A stretch of DNA of 64,000 nt from Cytophagales bacterium Alg240-R148 (GTDB lineage: Bacteria > Bacteroidota > Bacteroidia > Cytophagales > Cyclobacteriaceae): positions 191,001 to 255,000 of the forward strand of contig LS999827.1 of the NCBI GenBank assembly GCA_900537185.1. The letters run 5' to 3'. The translations under genes and the position numbers were made by a program. Under the pieces are notes generated by a model. That model saw only the letters and a list, made by a program, of their open reading frames with translations, did no database searches and was not told where the DNA came from. Shown here piece after piece: positions 34,840 to 44,035 of this stretch; positions within the stretch are counted from its first letter, which is position 1, and each line of letters opens with the position of its first letter.

Positions 34840-37207
34840 GCTGCACCACTGTGATGCCTTGTCCGCCACGTTCAACATGTTCGTCTTCCGCCCGTTGCAC
34901 ATAAGGTTCGTTTTTCAAAAAATTTCTGATTAAACCACGCAATACACCATTGCCTTTACCGTGCAATATTCGAATTTCATCTATTCCAAACATGAGCGCA
35001 TCGTCGAGATAACCTTGTAGTATTGGTAAAATTTCTTCTGCCCGTTTGCCTCTCACATCTAGGGTTGTGCTGTATTGCGCTCTTCTTTGGTTTAAGTCAA
35101 CTCCTTTGCTAGAAGGTTTTTTTGTAGGGTTTGGTTTATTTTGCTGGGCAAGCTTGGCTATGCGAGACCTTTTTACTTTGGTTTTTAAATCCCCAATTTC
35201 TACTGCACAATCTTTTCCTGTAAATCCTACCAAAGTCCCTATAACTTGCTGGTCCAATATTACAATTTGATCTCCAATTTGAGGCTCACTTGACACCGTT
35301 CGCATAGGGTCTTGAATGCGTTTTTCAGGTTTCACTTTTTTCTTTAAAACCTCTACCTGTTCCCGTGCTATTTTGGTCTTATTTTTATCTGCTTTTGACT
35401 CTTTTATGGTTCGTATGGTCTGTTCAATTGTTTTATTAGTAGAATTGAGCAATCGTTCTGCTTCTTCCTTGGCTTTGTTGATTATGGCCTTTTTATCCGC
35501 TTTCAATTCTGTATTCAATACGTCATATCGGGCAGTAGATTGTTTCAATTTATTCTCTTGCTGCTTTAATTTTTTATTGAGCTCAATAGACTTTGACTTT
35601 TCTCTTTCCAATTTTAATAGCAATTGATCAATGTCCGTATGGCTAACTCCAGCCAAAGTTTTTGCCTTTTTTAGGATGTTGTGGTTAAGACCAATTTTTC
35701 TAGCAATTTCCAATGCAAATGAACTTCCTGGTTTGCCAATTTCTAGCTGGTACAAAGGTTCCATCGCTTCAACATTGTAGCGCATGGCTCCGTTAATGAT
35801 GCCTTGGTTGGCATCTGCAAAATGTTTTAAATTAGAATAGTGTGTTGTAATTACCCCCCAAGATTTGTTTTCAACAACATTTTCTAAAACTGCTTCGGCT
35901 ATGGCCCCTCCAAATTGTGGGTCTGTACCCGTTCCAAACTCATCTATTAAAAGCAAAGAAGATGGTCCTGAAAACTTAGTGAAGTGTTTCATGTTGTTCA
36001 AATGAGAACTGTAAGTACTCAAATCATTTTCAATAGACTGCTCATCTCCAATGTCAATAAACATATCCTTAAATACTCCAAACTTAGAATCTTCTCGAAC
36101 AGGTACGAGCACGCCACATTGCAACATGTATTGCAAAAGCCCTACTGTCTTTAAACATACTGATTTTCCTCCAGCATTGGGCCCTGAAATTAATAACAAA
36201 CGGTTCTCCTTACTCAAAACCATATCCAATGGTACTACCGGTTTGTTCGCTTTGCTGTGTAGGCTGTACAATATTGGGTGCACGGCTTCGTACCACTCAA
36301 TCGCATTTTCGTTCAAAACAGTGGGTAAAACACAATTGTATTGAATGGCCACTTTGGCTTTAGCCCGAATAAAATCTATCAAAGACAAATAAAATGAAGT
36401 AGATAAAAATGCTTCTGTATAGGGTCTAATTCTATCTGTTAAAACCGTTAATATTTTTACAATCTCTCGTTTTTCAAGAAGTTCGAGCTCCCTTATTTTA
36501 TTGTTGCCCTCCAGCACTTCAGCAGGCTCAATGAATACTGTTTGTCCGGTAGAAGATTCATCATGAATGAATCCTTTAATTCTTCTCTTATACTCTGCTG
36601 CCACCGGAATCACCAACCTCCCGTCTCGGATGGTTATACTTGTACCATCCGGAACAAAACCATCGTTGGCAGCTTTCTTGAAGATATGCTCTAAGTTTTT
36701 TCTTAAATTTCTATATTCCTTTCTTAGCCCTACCCGAATTTCCATTAAGTCAGAGCTTGCATTGTCTTTTACATTCCCTTCCTTATCAATAATCGCATCG
36801 ATTAAGGCCACCACGCTTTTGTCCAAATTCAAGGGTTCAATGAGCTGAAAGAGCGATGGGCATTCTTTTTTATTCTCGGAAAAATATTGGATGCAAAAAA
36901 GTATGGTCTCTAAAGATTGTTTTATTTTCAAAAACTCTTCTCCAAGCAAATACGCACCACGGATGGCTGCTTTTTTGGCATATGCATCCAATCCATGGTA
37001 GTTAGAAGAAGGAAATACATCTCCCCTATTGAATATGCCAACAAACTCCCAACATTGATTCAACCACAGGTTTATATGATCGTACTGAGACGAAAACTTC
37101 ATTTTATCCACCCGTTCTTGCCCTATGAGGCTGATGCAATTGTTTCTTATTTGATCTTTTATAAAATCAAAACCAAGTTTAATTTCGAGGTTTTTGGGGT
37201 AAAGCAT
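34832..37207 (-). CDS. mutS2: MutS2 family protein with Smr nuclease domain
   Basis: 791 residues. Core and clamp helices in the N-terminal half, then the MutS ATPase with Walker A LLISGPNAGGKSVC, Walker B LLIDEFGTGTDP and the ST-H switch (VITTHYSNLKHFA). A long coiled coil (about 520-620) leads to a KOW-like linker and the C-terminal Smr domain about 715-791, with LDVRGKRAEE and the HGKGNGVLRG motif. The mismatch-recognition domain of MutS1 is absent, as usual for MutS2, which acts on branched DNA and, in some bacteria, on collided ribosomes. It overlaps the upstream DUF4296 gene by 29 bases. Confidence 0.95.
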   Translation of the reverse strand: MLYPKNLEIKLGFDFIKDQIRNNCISLIGQERVDKMKFSSQYDHINLWLNQCWEFVGIFNRGDVFPSSNYHGLDAYAKKAAIRGAYLLGEEFLKIKQSLETILFCIQYFSENKKECPSLFQLIEPLNLDKSVVALIDAIIDKEGNVKDNASSDLMEIRVGLRKEYRNLRKNLEHIFKKAANDGFVPDGTSITIRDGRLVIPVAAEYKRRIKGFIHDESSTGQTVFIEPAEVLEGNNKIRELELLEKREIVKILTVLTDRIRPYTEAFLSTSFYLSLIDFIRAKAKVAIQYNCVLPTVLNENAIEWYEAVHPILYSLHSKANKPVVPLDMVLSKENRLLLISGPNAGGKSVCLKTVGLLQYMLQCGVLVPVREDSKFGVFKDMFIDIGDEQSIENDLSTYSSHLNNMKHFTKFSGPSSLLLIDEFGTGTDPQFGGAIAEAVLENVVENKSWGVITTHYSNLKHFADANQGIINGAMRYNVEAMEPLYQLEIGKPGSSFALEIARKIGLNHNILKKAKTLAGVSHTDIDQLLLKLEREKSKSIELNKKLKQQENKLKQSTARYDVLNTELKADKKAIINKAKEEAERLLNSTNKTIEQTIRTIKESKADKNKTKIAREQVEVLKKKVKPEKRIQDPMRTVSSEPQIGDQIVILDQQVIGTLVGFTGKDCAVEIGDLKTKVKRSRIAKLAQQNKPNPTKKPSSKGVDLNQRRAQYSTTLDVRGKRAEEILPILQGYLDDALMFGIDEIRILHGKGNGVLRGLIRNFLKNEPYVQRAEDEHVERGGQGITVVQLK

Positions 37208-37610
37208 TCTGTTTGTTATTTATCTTGATTTTACCCCGACCTTGTAGGGTGTCCAATTTGATTTTCTTTTCACTTTTCAATTCAGCGTTTTTCAGCTCCA
37301 ACTGTAGAGAATCTATAATACGCTCATAAATTTCCACGTAGGCTTCCGAATGTTCCAAATAATACGTTAAACTTTTATCAAAATGAGCGGAAGTAACAGC
37401 ATTATCTCTAAGCACCACTTGTTTTTGGTATTCATAAATTTGGTACAATGTATCCGATGGCAGGTTCAAAGAAGATAACTTTTTCTCTGCCAATAATAAT
37501 TCCTTGACCACTTTTTCCATTTTCTCACTACTTAGCAAGTTCTCTGGCTTTTCGTCTGCGCAAGAAACAAAAACCAACCACAACACCAATAAAACCGTTA
37601 TAATTCTCAT
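37179..37610 (-). CDS. DUF4296 lipoprotein
   Basis: 143 residues from the ATG at 37610, which places a lipoprotein signal (VFVSC) at the N-terminus; an upstream reading from 37655 hides it and is rejected. The body fits DUF4296: a short motif (MEKVVKELLLAEKKL), LPSDTLYQIYEYQKQVVLRDNAVTSAHFDKSLTYYLEH and a following helix, then a basic tail. These small Bacteroidota envelope lipoproteins have no known function. The last 29 bases overlap the start of MutS2, so the two are probably transcribed together. Confidence 0.8.
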   Translation of the reverse strand: MRIITVLLVLWLVFVSCADEKPENLLSSEKMEKVVKELLLAEKKLSSLNLPSDTLYQIYEYQKQVVLRDNAVTSAHFDKSLTYYLEHSEAYVEIYERIIDSLQLELKNAELKSEKKIKLDTLQGRGKIKINNKQNALPQKPRN

Positions 37611-37749
37611 TTTATGAAGTTTTTCCTTTTCAAAGTAACAACTATAATTTACCATTTAGCCTTTTTTTTCTACCTAAAAAATAATAAGGGCGATTTTTCA
37701 TTCAAAATTACCCAATTTTATAATAATTTTAAAGGTCAAAAACTGTTCC

Positions 37750-38628
37750 ATGAATAATATTCTTAAGAAAATAAGGAGGTATGAGATTCAAATCCGTAAA
37801 ATCTTGAACAACCAAGTTCAAGGGGATTATCGATCTATTTTTAGAGGTTCAGGATTGGAGTACGATGACGTCCGGTCGTACCAATATGGAGATGATATTC
37901 GGACGGTCAATTGGCGGGTTTCGGCCAAAGGGCATGGCACTTTTGTGAACACCTACAAAGAAGAAAAAGAACAAACTGTTTTTTTTATGGTCGACATGAG
38001 CGGGTCAGAAGAGATTGGAGAACACAATTTGCATAAGATAGATGTTCAAAAAGAGATTTTTGGTGTTCTAGGACTTGCCGCAGCCAAAGAAGGAAGTAGA
38101 ATTGGTTTGCTCGGCTTTTCCGATAAAAAAGAGTTGTATATGCGACCATCCAAAGGAGAATCGTATGCCTACGAGTGTATAAGCAAACTGTACAAAGTGC
38201 AACCTCGGTCTAAAGGAACCAGCTTAAAAAAAGCAATTTTATTTACATTAAAAAATATAAAAAGAAGGTCTGTTATTTTTATCATATCCGATTTTATTGA
38301 CAAGGACTACCAAAAAAACCTTAAATCGATGGCCCGAAAACACGATGTAGTGGCCATCAAAGTTAATGACAAACGCGAAACCAATTTGCCAAAGCTCGGT
38401 GTTATTCCTGTTTTAAATAAAGAGTCTGGAAAAGTGACCTATGTTAACACGAGTGGCGGTACTTTTCAAAAAGCCTTGCATGCTACTTACCAAAAAGAAA
38501 ATGATGACTTAAAACAATTGTGTCACAAACACCAGATTAATCTGCTGAATTTAGATACAACAACAGATTATGTCCCGTCACTTATTAAATTATTTAGAAT
38601 TAGAAATCTCTCCTATAAAAGTGTATAA
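37750..38628 (+). CDS. DUF58 (Bat-associated) protein
   Basis: 292 residues with the DUF58 signature: IRKILNNQVQGDYRSIFRGSGLEYDDVRSYQYGDDIRTVNWRVSAKG, split into the conserved G-x-E-F/Y-D-x-R and D-x-R-x-I/V-N-W-x-x-S/A motifs, followed by a VWA-like fold with a degenerate MIDAS (VDMSGS). In Bacteroidota it usually sits between a MoxR ATPase and the Bat proteins, in a system linked to oxidative stress or envelope-complex maturation. No moxR gene precedes it here; the upstream gene is divergent. Confidence 0.9.
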   Translation: MNNILKKIRRYEIQIRKILNNQVQGDYRSIFRGSGLEYDDVRSYQYGDDIRTVNWRVSAKGHGTFVNTYKEEKEQTVFFMVDMSGSEEIGEHNLHKIDVQKEIFGVLGLAAAKEGSRIGLLGFSDKKELYMRPSKGESYAYECISKLYKVQPRSKGTSLKKAILFTLKNIKRRSVIFIISDFIDKDYQKNLKSMARKHDVVAIKVNDKRETNLPKLGVIPVLNKESGKVTYVNTSGGTFQKALHATYQKENDDLKQLCHKHQINLLNLDTTTDYVPSLIKLFRIRNLSYKSV

Positions 38629-39520
38629 ACTCTTATCAACTTTATTTTTCTCACTTTTGGTTGGTGGTTTTGCTGGTGCTCAAAACGCCTCCACCGATTC
38701 TGTCAAGGTAGAAAGCAAACTATTAGCGGATAGCGTAGAAACAGGCCAGCCATTCTATATGTCTTTGAGCACTTTAGCGCCCGACTCGGTAGATGTACTC
38801 TTTCCTGATTCTACTTATGACTTTTCTCCCTTTGAAATGGTGCACAAAGTGTACTTTCCAACTCAAATAAGGAATGGGAACCTCTGGGACAGTGCTGTCT
38901 ATCAATTAAAAACATTCAACTTAGATAGTGTTCAAAGAATAACTCCTGAAATTATTGCGGTGGTAGCAGGAGATAGCCTGGTTGTTCAAGGGAGCAAAGA
39001 CAGTGTTTTTATGAAATACTATTTACAAGTATATCCCGATAGCCTCAGCCTTAAAGAACAGACCCGATACCGACATATTGGCTCTAATTTTAACTACCCA
39101 ATTTTCACAGCCGTTGGCATACTTGTGTTTTCCGTTCTGACAACCTTATTGCTCATTTTTAGAAAAAAAATATCCAACTGGTTTCAAAAAAGGTCTCTCA
39201 AGAAAAAACACAAGAAATTCCGAATTCGATTCGATGCAGCTGTGTTTTCTTATAAAAAACAACCCGACACCGGGCAAGCCAATACAATTTTATTGCTTTG
39301 GAAATCCTACATGGAGTCTTTAGAACGCGTGCCTTTCTTAAAGTTAACCTCTAAAGAAATCCACCTGAAATACAAGGACGAAGCATTAAAATCAAGCCTT
39401 ATGGCCATAGACAAGAGTATATACAGCGATTTCATGGATGGCGATGTTAGCAAATTTGATTACTTACAAGTATTTGCAGAAAATAGATTCAATAAAAAAC
39501 TTAACGAACTGGATTCATAA
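38621..39520 (+). CDS. Bat-operon membrane protein
   Basis: 299 residues from a GTG at 38621, chosen because it gives a clean signal peptide (cleavage after FAGAQ) and only an 8-base overlap with DUF58; an ATG at 38570 would put 17 extra residues in front of it. The mature part has a periplasmic beta-rich region to about residue 165, one membrane helix near 180-200 (TAVGILVFSVLTTLLLIF), a strongly basic juxtamembrane segment and a cytosolic helical domain. This is the usual DUF4381-like partner located between DUF58 and BatA. Exact biochemical role unknown. Confidence 0.75.
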   Translation: MYKLLSTLFFSLLVGGFAGAQNASTDSVKVESKLLADSVETGQPFYMSLSTLAPDSVDVLFPDSTYDFSPFEMVHKVYFPTQIRNGNLWDSAVYQLKTFNLDSVQRITPEIIAVVAGDSLVVQGSKDSVFMKYYLQVYPDSLSLKEQTRYRHIGSNFNYPIFTAVGILVFSVLTTLLLIFRKKISNWFQKRSLKKKHKKFRIRFDAAVFSYKKQPDTGQANTILLLWKSYMESLERVPFLKLTSKEIHLKYKDEALKSSLMAIDKSIYSDFMDGDVSKFDYLQVFAENRFNKKLNELDS

Positions 39521-40572
39521 TGGAGCAAAAGGCACTTTTTACAGAACCCTGGTATTCGGAGGTCTGGTTCACCGAATATTTATTCAACGAAGCAGCATGG
39601 GCGCATCCTAACGTCCGTTACTTGGTTGCTCTTGTTCCCCTGTTTTTTATTTTGCGTTGGGCAATTCGGTATTTTACCAATCAAAAATTAGCGGTGGCAA
39701 TTTTAGATAACAACATTAAAAAAGGGGTGTTGCCTTACTTTATTTGGTTGCCCAACCTGTTCTTAATGTTATTTGTTGCCAACATCATTTTAGCCTTGGC
39801 CCGACCACAAAGTTCCAATGAACATGTCGAACAATGGACAGAAGGAATTGACATCATTTTGATGGTGGACATCTCTTTATCCATGAAAGTAGATGACTTA
39901 AAACCCAACCGGTTAGAAGCATCGAAACAAACTTGCAACGATTTCATTAAAGGCCGATTTCAAGACCGCATTGGCCTAGTTATTTTCTCTGGAGAAGCGT
40001 ACAGCTTGTCTCCACTTACTACTGATTATGACCTGTTAACAGAATATGTTGAGGATATTAATTTTGATATGATAGAAACCCGTGGTACCGCTATTGGCGA
40101 TGCACTTGCAGCTGGGACCAACAGGATGAGAGAATCTGAAAGCGAATCAAAAGTAATCATTTTGTTGAGTGATGGAGAAAGCAACTCCGGCAACATCGAC
40201 CCCATCACAGCAGCTCAAATGGCAGAATCTTTTGGGGTAACTATTTATACCATCGCCATAGGGAAGGAAGGTGAAATTACAACAAGGACAGGTCCATTTA
40301 ACATCCCCCAAACCATAGTCAACACCTTGGACGAAACCACTTTAAGAAAAATCGCGGACATTGGAAAAGGAAAGTTCTACAGGGTGCAGAACAATAGCAT
40401 GATGCAAGAAGTGTTCGAAGAAATAGACAGAATGGAAAAGGCTGAAATCAAAGAGTCCAGGTACAAACAAACAACCGATTACTACTACGTTTATTTGTAT
40501 TGGGCATTGTGTAGCCTCCTAGTTTGGTTGCTTTTTAAAGCTACTCCTTTAACCAATATTCTACAAGATTAA
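39520..40572 (+). CDS. batA: BatA-type von Willebrand factor A protein
   Basis: 350 residues. Two membrane helices near 35-50 and 73-94, then a VWA domain about 110-290 with an intact MIDAS motif DISLS (D117, S119, S121), a conserved Thr in ETRGTAIGDA and the late Asp in LLSDGESNSG, and a C-terminal membrane helix near 328-345. The MIDAS binds Mg2+ and ligand, so the protein is an active adhesion-type module at the membrane surface. The start overlaps the preceding stop by one base. The operon ends here at a strong terminator, so batB, batC and batD do not follow. Confidence 0.9.
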   Translation: MEQKALFTEPWYSEVWFTEYLFNEAAWAHPNVRYLVALVPLFFILRWAIRYFTNQKLAVAILDNNIKKGVLPYFIWLPNLFLMLFVANIILALARPQSSNEHVEQWTEGIDIILMVDISLSMKVDDLKPNRLEASKQTCNDFIKGRFQDRIGLVIFSGEAYSLSPLTTDYDLLTEYVEDINFDMIETRGTAIGDALAAGTNRMRESESESKVIILLSDGESNSGNIDPITAAQMAESFGVTIYTIAIGKEGEITTRTGPFNIPQTIVNTLDETTLRKIADIGKGKFYRVQNNSMMQEVFEEIDRMEKAEIKESRYKQTTDYYYVYLYWALCSLLVWLLFKATPLTNILQD

Positions 40573-40574
40573 AA

Positions 40575-40606
40575 AAAGCATGCTTCTGTAGTAGGAAGCA
40601 TGCTTT
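40575..40606. terminator. Bidirectional terminator between batA and pfkA
   Basis: AAAGCATGCTTC (40575-40586) and GAAGCATGCTTT (40595-40606) form a perfect 12-bp stem with an 8-base loop. Read leftward, the stem is followed by a run of seven T including the end of the stem, which suits pfkA; read rightward, the U tail is weaker. It separates two convergent genes. Confidence 0.88.
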
Positions 40607-40625
40607 GTACGTTTTATAATTTCGT

Positions 40626-41606
40626 CTAGATCGATAGAATTTTTGAAATTCTAAACTCATCCAAATCCAATTCTTGTGAATCGTTGATGGCTATATCCAA
40701 TGGCGTATAGCTGATGTGTCCATTGGCAATACCTGCCATTACTTCCGATTTACCTTCTTTCAATCCTTCCACTGCTGCTACGCCCATTCTGGAAGCAAGC
40801 ACTCGGTCAAAAGCACTTGGAGACCCTCCGCGTTGTAAGTGCCCTAAAATTGTTACTCGGATATCGTAATAATCTATTTTTGCTTTTACTTTTTCTGCAA
40901 CCTCTAAAGCGGAACCCAATTTGGATCCTTCTGCTATTACAACCAAGTTGGATGATTTTTTATTTTCAGCTCCTTTGTCCAATTTCGAAATTAATTCGTC
41001 GATGGTCCAATCACTTTCAGGAATAATCGTAGCCACTGCTCCGCCTGCAATTCCAGTTTTCACTGCTATAAAACCAGCGTCTCTTCCCATCACCTCAACA
41101 AAAAACAATCTTTCGTGAGAGGATGCTGTATCCCTAATTTTATCAATTGCCTCTAGTGCTGTGTTGCATGCCGTATCAAAGCCAATTGTGAAATCTGTAC
41201 CGGCCAAATCATTGTCAATAGTACCAGGAATCCCTATTACAGGAACTTGAAATTCTTGAGAAAATATATGGGCACCAGTAAAGGTTCCATCTCCACCAAT
41301 CACTACCAAACCATCTAGGCCAGCATTTTTAAAATTTTCAAAGGCCTGCTTTCTACCTTCTTTGGTTCTAAAACCCTGACTCCTCGCCGACTTCAAAAAT
41401 GTACCACCTCTATTTAAGATGTGGTTCACCGAACGAACGTTGAGCAATTCAAAATCATTCTGTATCAGGCCATCATAACCCCGATAAATTCCTACTACGT
41501 CTATCCCATAATATATGGACGACCTAACTACAGCACGAATGGCGGCATTCATTCCGGGCGCATCTCCTCCAGAGGTCAATACGCCAATTTTTTTAACTTT
41601 ATTCAT
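40626..41606 (-). CDS. pfkA: 6-phosphofructokinase
   Basis: 326 residues, typical of bacterial ATP-dependent PfkA. ATP site LTSGGDAPGMNAAIRA at the N-terminus, GGDGTFTGA, the fructose-6-phosphate loop GIPGTIDNDLAGTD with catalytic Asp, VEVMGRDAGFIA, and the LGHLQRGGSPSAFDR allosteric/subunit motif. The Gly-Asp arrangement (GGDGT) favours ATP over pyrophosphate as donor. It commits fructose-6-phosphate to glycolysis in the cytosol. It is a single gene, leftward, with an inverted repeat about 30-50 bases upstream of its start. Confidence 0.96.
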   Translation of the reverse strand: MNKVKKIGVLTSGGDAPGMNAAIRAVVRSSIYYGIDVVGIYRGYDGLIQNDFELLNVRSVNHILNRGGTFLKSARSQGFRTKEGRKQAFENFKNAGLDGLVVIGGDGTFTGAHIFSQEFQVPVIGIPGTIDNDLAGTDFTIGFDTACNTALEAIDKIRDTASSHERLFFVEVMGRDAGFIAVKTGIAGGAVATIIPESDWTIDELISKLDKGAENKKSSNLVVIAEGSKLGSALEVAEKVKAKIDYYDIRVTILGHLQRGGSPSAFDRVLASRMGVAAVEGLKEGKSEVMAGIANGHISYTPLDIAINDSQELDLDEFRISKILSI

Positions 41607-41636
41607 TGTTGTGTTAATAAAATACAGATTTTCAGG

Positions 41637-41656
41637 GGCTTATTTAATTATAAGCC
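41637..41656. promoter_or_regulatory. Inverted repeat upstream of pfkA
   Basis: GGCTTAT (41637-41643) and ATAAGCC (41650-41656), a perfect 7-base inverted repeat with a 6-base spacer, 30 bases before the pfkA start. It may be an operator or a 5' mRNA hairpin; no T tract follows, so it is not a terminator. Confidence 0.35.
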
Positions 41657-41736
41657 ATTGGTTGCGGGTCAAGGGTGTCGTAAATATACTATAAAATGAT
41701 TTTTTACAATTAAGTTTAAATAAATTAATTGTTTTC

Positions 41737-42348
41737 TTATACAACAAAAAGAATCAATCGCAGTCCAAAACCAACTAAAACCAGTCCCATAACGGTATAA
41801 ACCATTTTTATGACCCCAACATTTAAATGCCTTCTAATTTTATTGGCCAAATAGGCTTTGATAACATCTGTTGTAAATACGGTTAGTACAATACAGGCTA
41901 AAAATAATAAAATATCCTGGGGGTTGGACTTGAATTCACCCGCCCCTAGAGCTACTGTGGCTATCCAAAAAACGATTACTGCTGGGTTGATGCCATTCAC
42001 TAAAAACCCTTTTATTACAAGCCCAATCAAACCCCTCCTGGACTTTATCGGTTTGCTTGTTGTGTTAATATCTTTTTTTCTCACAATTGAAAACAAACCA
42101 AAGGCTATTAAAATTGCTCCTCCGGCGATTCCTAAGTAATACTGAAATTGAGGGTCGTTGACAAAATTTGATATGCCAGAATATACCAAAGCGATAAAAA
42201 ACAAGTCGTTAATCGATATCCCGACAGCGAGATAAACGCCCGATTTAAACCCTTTTTCCAGGCTGGTTTTTAACAAAGTAAAAAACACAGGACCTACGGC
42301 CATCGCCAACACCAAACCCATACCTATGCCTTTGAATACTGGTAGCAT
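41737..42348 (-). CDS. LysE/RhtB family transporter
   Basis: 203 residues from the ATG at 42348 (a TTG at 42357 adds three residues). Six hydrophobic segments match the LysE superfamily, with the conserved start GIGMGLVLAMAVGPVFFTLLKTSLEKGFKSG and the central NGINPAVIVFWIATVAL segment, which includes the Asn-Pro signature. These export amino acids or related metabolites across the inner membrane. A lysine-rich cytosolic loop separates the halves. It lies 5 bases after the GH3-like gene, so they form a leftward operon. Confidence 0.86.
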   Translation of the reverse strand: MLPVFKGIGMGLVLAMAVGPVFFTLLKTSLEKGFKSGVYLAVGISINDLFFIALVYSGISNFVNDPQFQYYLGIAGGAILIAFGLFSIVRKKDINTTSKPIKSRRGLIGLVIKGFLVNGINPAVIVFWIATVALGAGEFKSNPQDILLFLACIVLTVFTTDVIKAYLANKIRRHLNVGVIKMVYTVMGLVLVGFGLRLILFVV

Positions 42349-42353
42349 GCAGT

Positions 42354-43895
42354 TCAATTATTTTTCAAAAACTTCAACCAGTCAGAATACAACTCTTTTT
42401 TAAGCACTCTGGGAAACTTATTTTGCCCTCCCACCTTGCCTTTGGATTCCATCCAGTCGTAAAACAAATGTAGGGGCAGTACTTCTAAAATTGGATCGTG
42501 CAAAGCTGATCCTCTTTCCACTTTATAATCGTCATTTAAAGATTTCAAGTGATCGTCGATTTTTTTCCTTAACAACTCAGCATCTACCGGGTCTTTGGTT
42601 CCAATAAACCAATGGTGTGCAAATAAGTTATTTTGTGGAACTCCAGCCACTGTAAATTCATTGATTGTAACATTTAAATCATCCGAAGCAAGTTCTATAG
42701 CTTTGTTCATGTTGTCCACAGACATATGTTCTCCACACAAGCTTAAAAAGTGCTTGGTCCTCCCTGTTATAACAATCTCACTTTCGTCCTTCGAAACAAA
42801 TTTAATCACATCCCCTATCAAATAACGCCATGCTCCAGAACAAGTAGACAATAAAATGGCGTATGCTTCCCCTTCTTCTACCTCATCTATCATATAGGTC
42901 TCCGGCTGTTCTACCATCTCACCATTCTCATCAAAATTACGCTCATTAAAAGGAACAAACTCATAGAATATACCGTTGTTCAACACCAATTTCATGGAGC
43001 GTTTTTCAGGTCTGGATTGAAAAGCAATAAAACCTTCAGATGCCAAATAAGTCTCAATATATTCCACCGGTTTGCCCCAGAGTTTAGAAAAACTTTTTCG
43101 ATAGGGGTCAAATGCAACCCCGCCATGAACATAAACAGCCAAATCTGGCCAGATATCATGGATTGTATCCACCTTGTAGTGGGCTATTATTCTTTCCAAT
43201 AAAATTTGAATCCAAGCAGGAACTCCAACAATAATGGAAATATTCCAGTTGGGCGCTTTTTTCGTAATCTCTTCAAGTTTCAGGTCCCATTCTCGCGTTT
43301 TTGCAATTTTTTTACCTGGCTTATAAAAATGTTGGAACCAAAAGGGGAGTTGTGCTGCTTGAATGCCGCTTAAATCTCCTTCAAAATAAGACCCATGGAA
43401 ATTAAGGTGGGTACTTCCGCCTAACATTAGAATACCCCCTTGGAAGGTTTTATCTGGCAAGTCGTATTTGGAAAGTGTTAAAATTTGCCGAACCGATGTT
43501 TTTCTAATGGCCTTCACCATATCTCGGGTAATAGGAATGTGTTTGGACGCAGACTCCGAAGTACCACTACTCAAAGCAAAATACTTAACTTTCCCAGGCC
43601 AAGCAACGTTCGCCATACCCTTTTGGCTTTTGTTCCACCACTCGTCGTACATGCTGTTGTAGTTGTAGACTTTGAGGTTTTTTTTAAAAACAGAATAAAA
43701 TGCTTTTGGGTCTGCTTGCTGATACGCTTTGAGAATTTCTATAAACCTATAGGCCTTGCCAATTAAAGTATCGGAAGCAGACAGCATTAATTTTTTTAAT
43801 TCTAATTTCTGTAATTCAAAAGGGGAGGAATATTCCTGGTCCCTGGTTTCCCTTAACTTTATCCCTTTTTTCAATAAAGTACCTAGTATAGGCAT
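42354..43895 (-). CDS. GH3-like acyl-adenylating enzyme
   Basis: 513 residues matching the GH3 auxin-responsive promoter family, widespread in Bacteroidota. The adenylate motif 1 equivalent is KYFALSSGTSESASKHIPIT, followed by GGSTHLNFHGSYFEGDLSG, AVYVHGGVAFDPYRK, the ETYLASEGFIAFQ motif with the catalytic Glu, and LSTCSGAWRYLIGDVIKF. Plant GH3 enzymes activate a carboxylate with ATP and transfer it to an amino acid. The bacterial substrate is unknown. Co-expression with a LysE-type exporter would fit production and export of an amino-acid-type conjugate, but that is inference. Confidence 0.88.
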   Translation of the reverse strand: MPILGTLLKKGIKLRETRDQEYSSPFELQKLELKKLMLSASDTLIGKAYRFIEILKAYQQADPKAFYSVFKKNLKVYNYNSMYDEWWNKSQKGMANVAWPGKVKYFALSSGTSESASKHIPITRDMVKAIRKTSVRQILTLSKYDLPDKTFQGGILMLGGSTHLNFHGSYFEGDLSGIQAAQLPFWFQHFYKPGKKIAKTREWDLKLEEITKKAPNWNISIIVGVPAWIQILLERIIAHYKVDTIHDIWPDLAVYVHGGVAFDPYRKSFSKLWGKPVEYIETYLASEGFIAFQSRPEKRSMKLVLNNGIFYEFVPFNERNFDENGEMVEQPETYMIDEVEEGEAYAILLSTCSGAWRYLIGDVIKFVSKDESEIVITGRTKHFLSLCGEHMSVDNMNKAIELASDDLNVTINEFTVAGVPQNNLFAHHWFIGTKDPVDAELLRKKIDDHLKSLNDDYKVERGSALHDPILEVLPLHLFYDWMESKGKVGGQNKFPRVLKKELYSDWLKFLKNN

Positions 43896-44035
43896 AACTA
43901 AAAAACTTTATTATTTACTTTGTACAATCAAAATTTATCGGTGGCAATTTATTCCTTTTTTACAATTATTTGCATGTAGGAAAAATAACTTTTTTATTTT
44001 ATGATAAATAACACCTTTGGACAACACAAACTACA

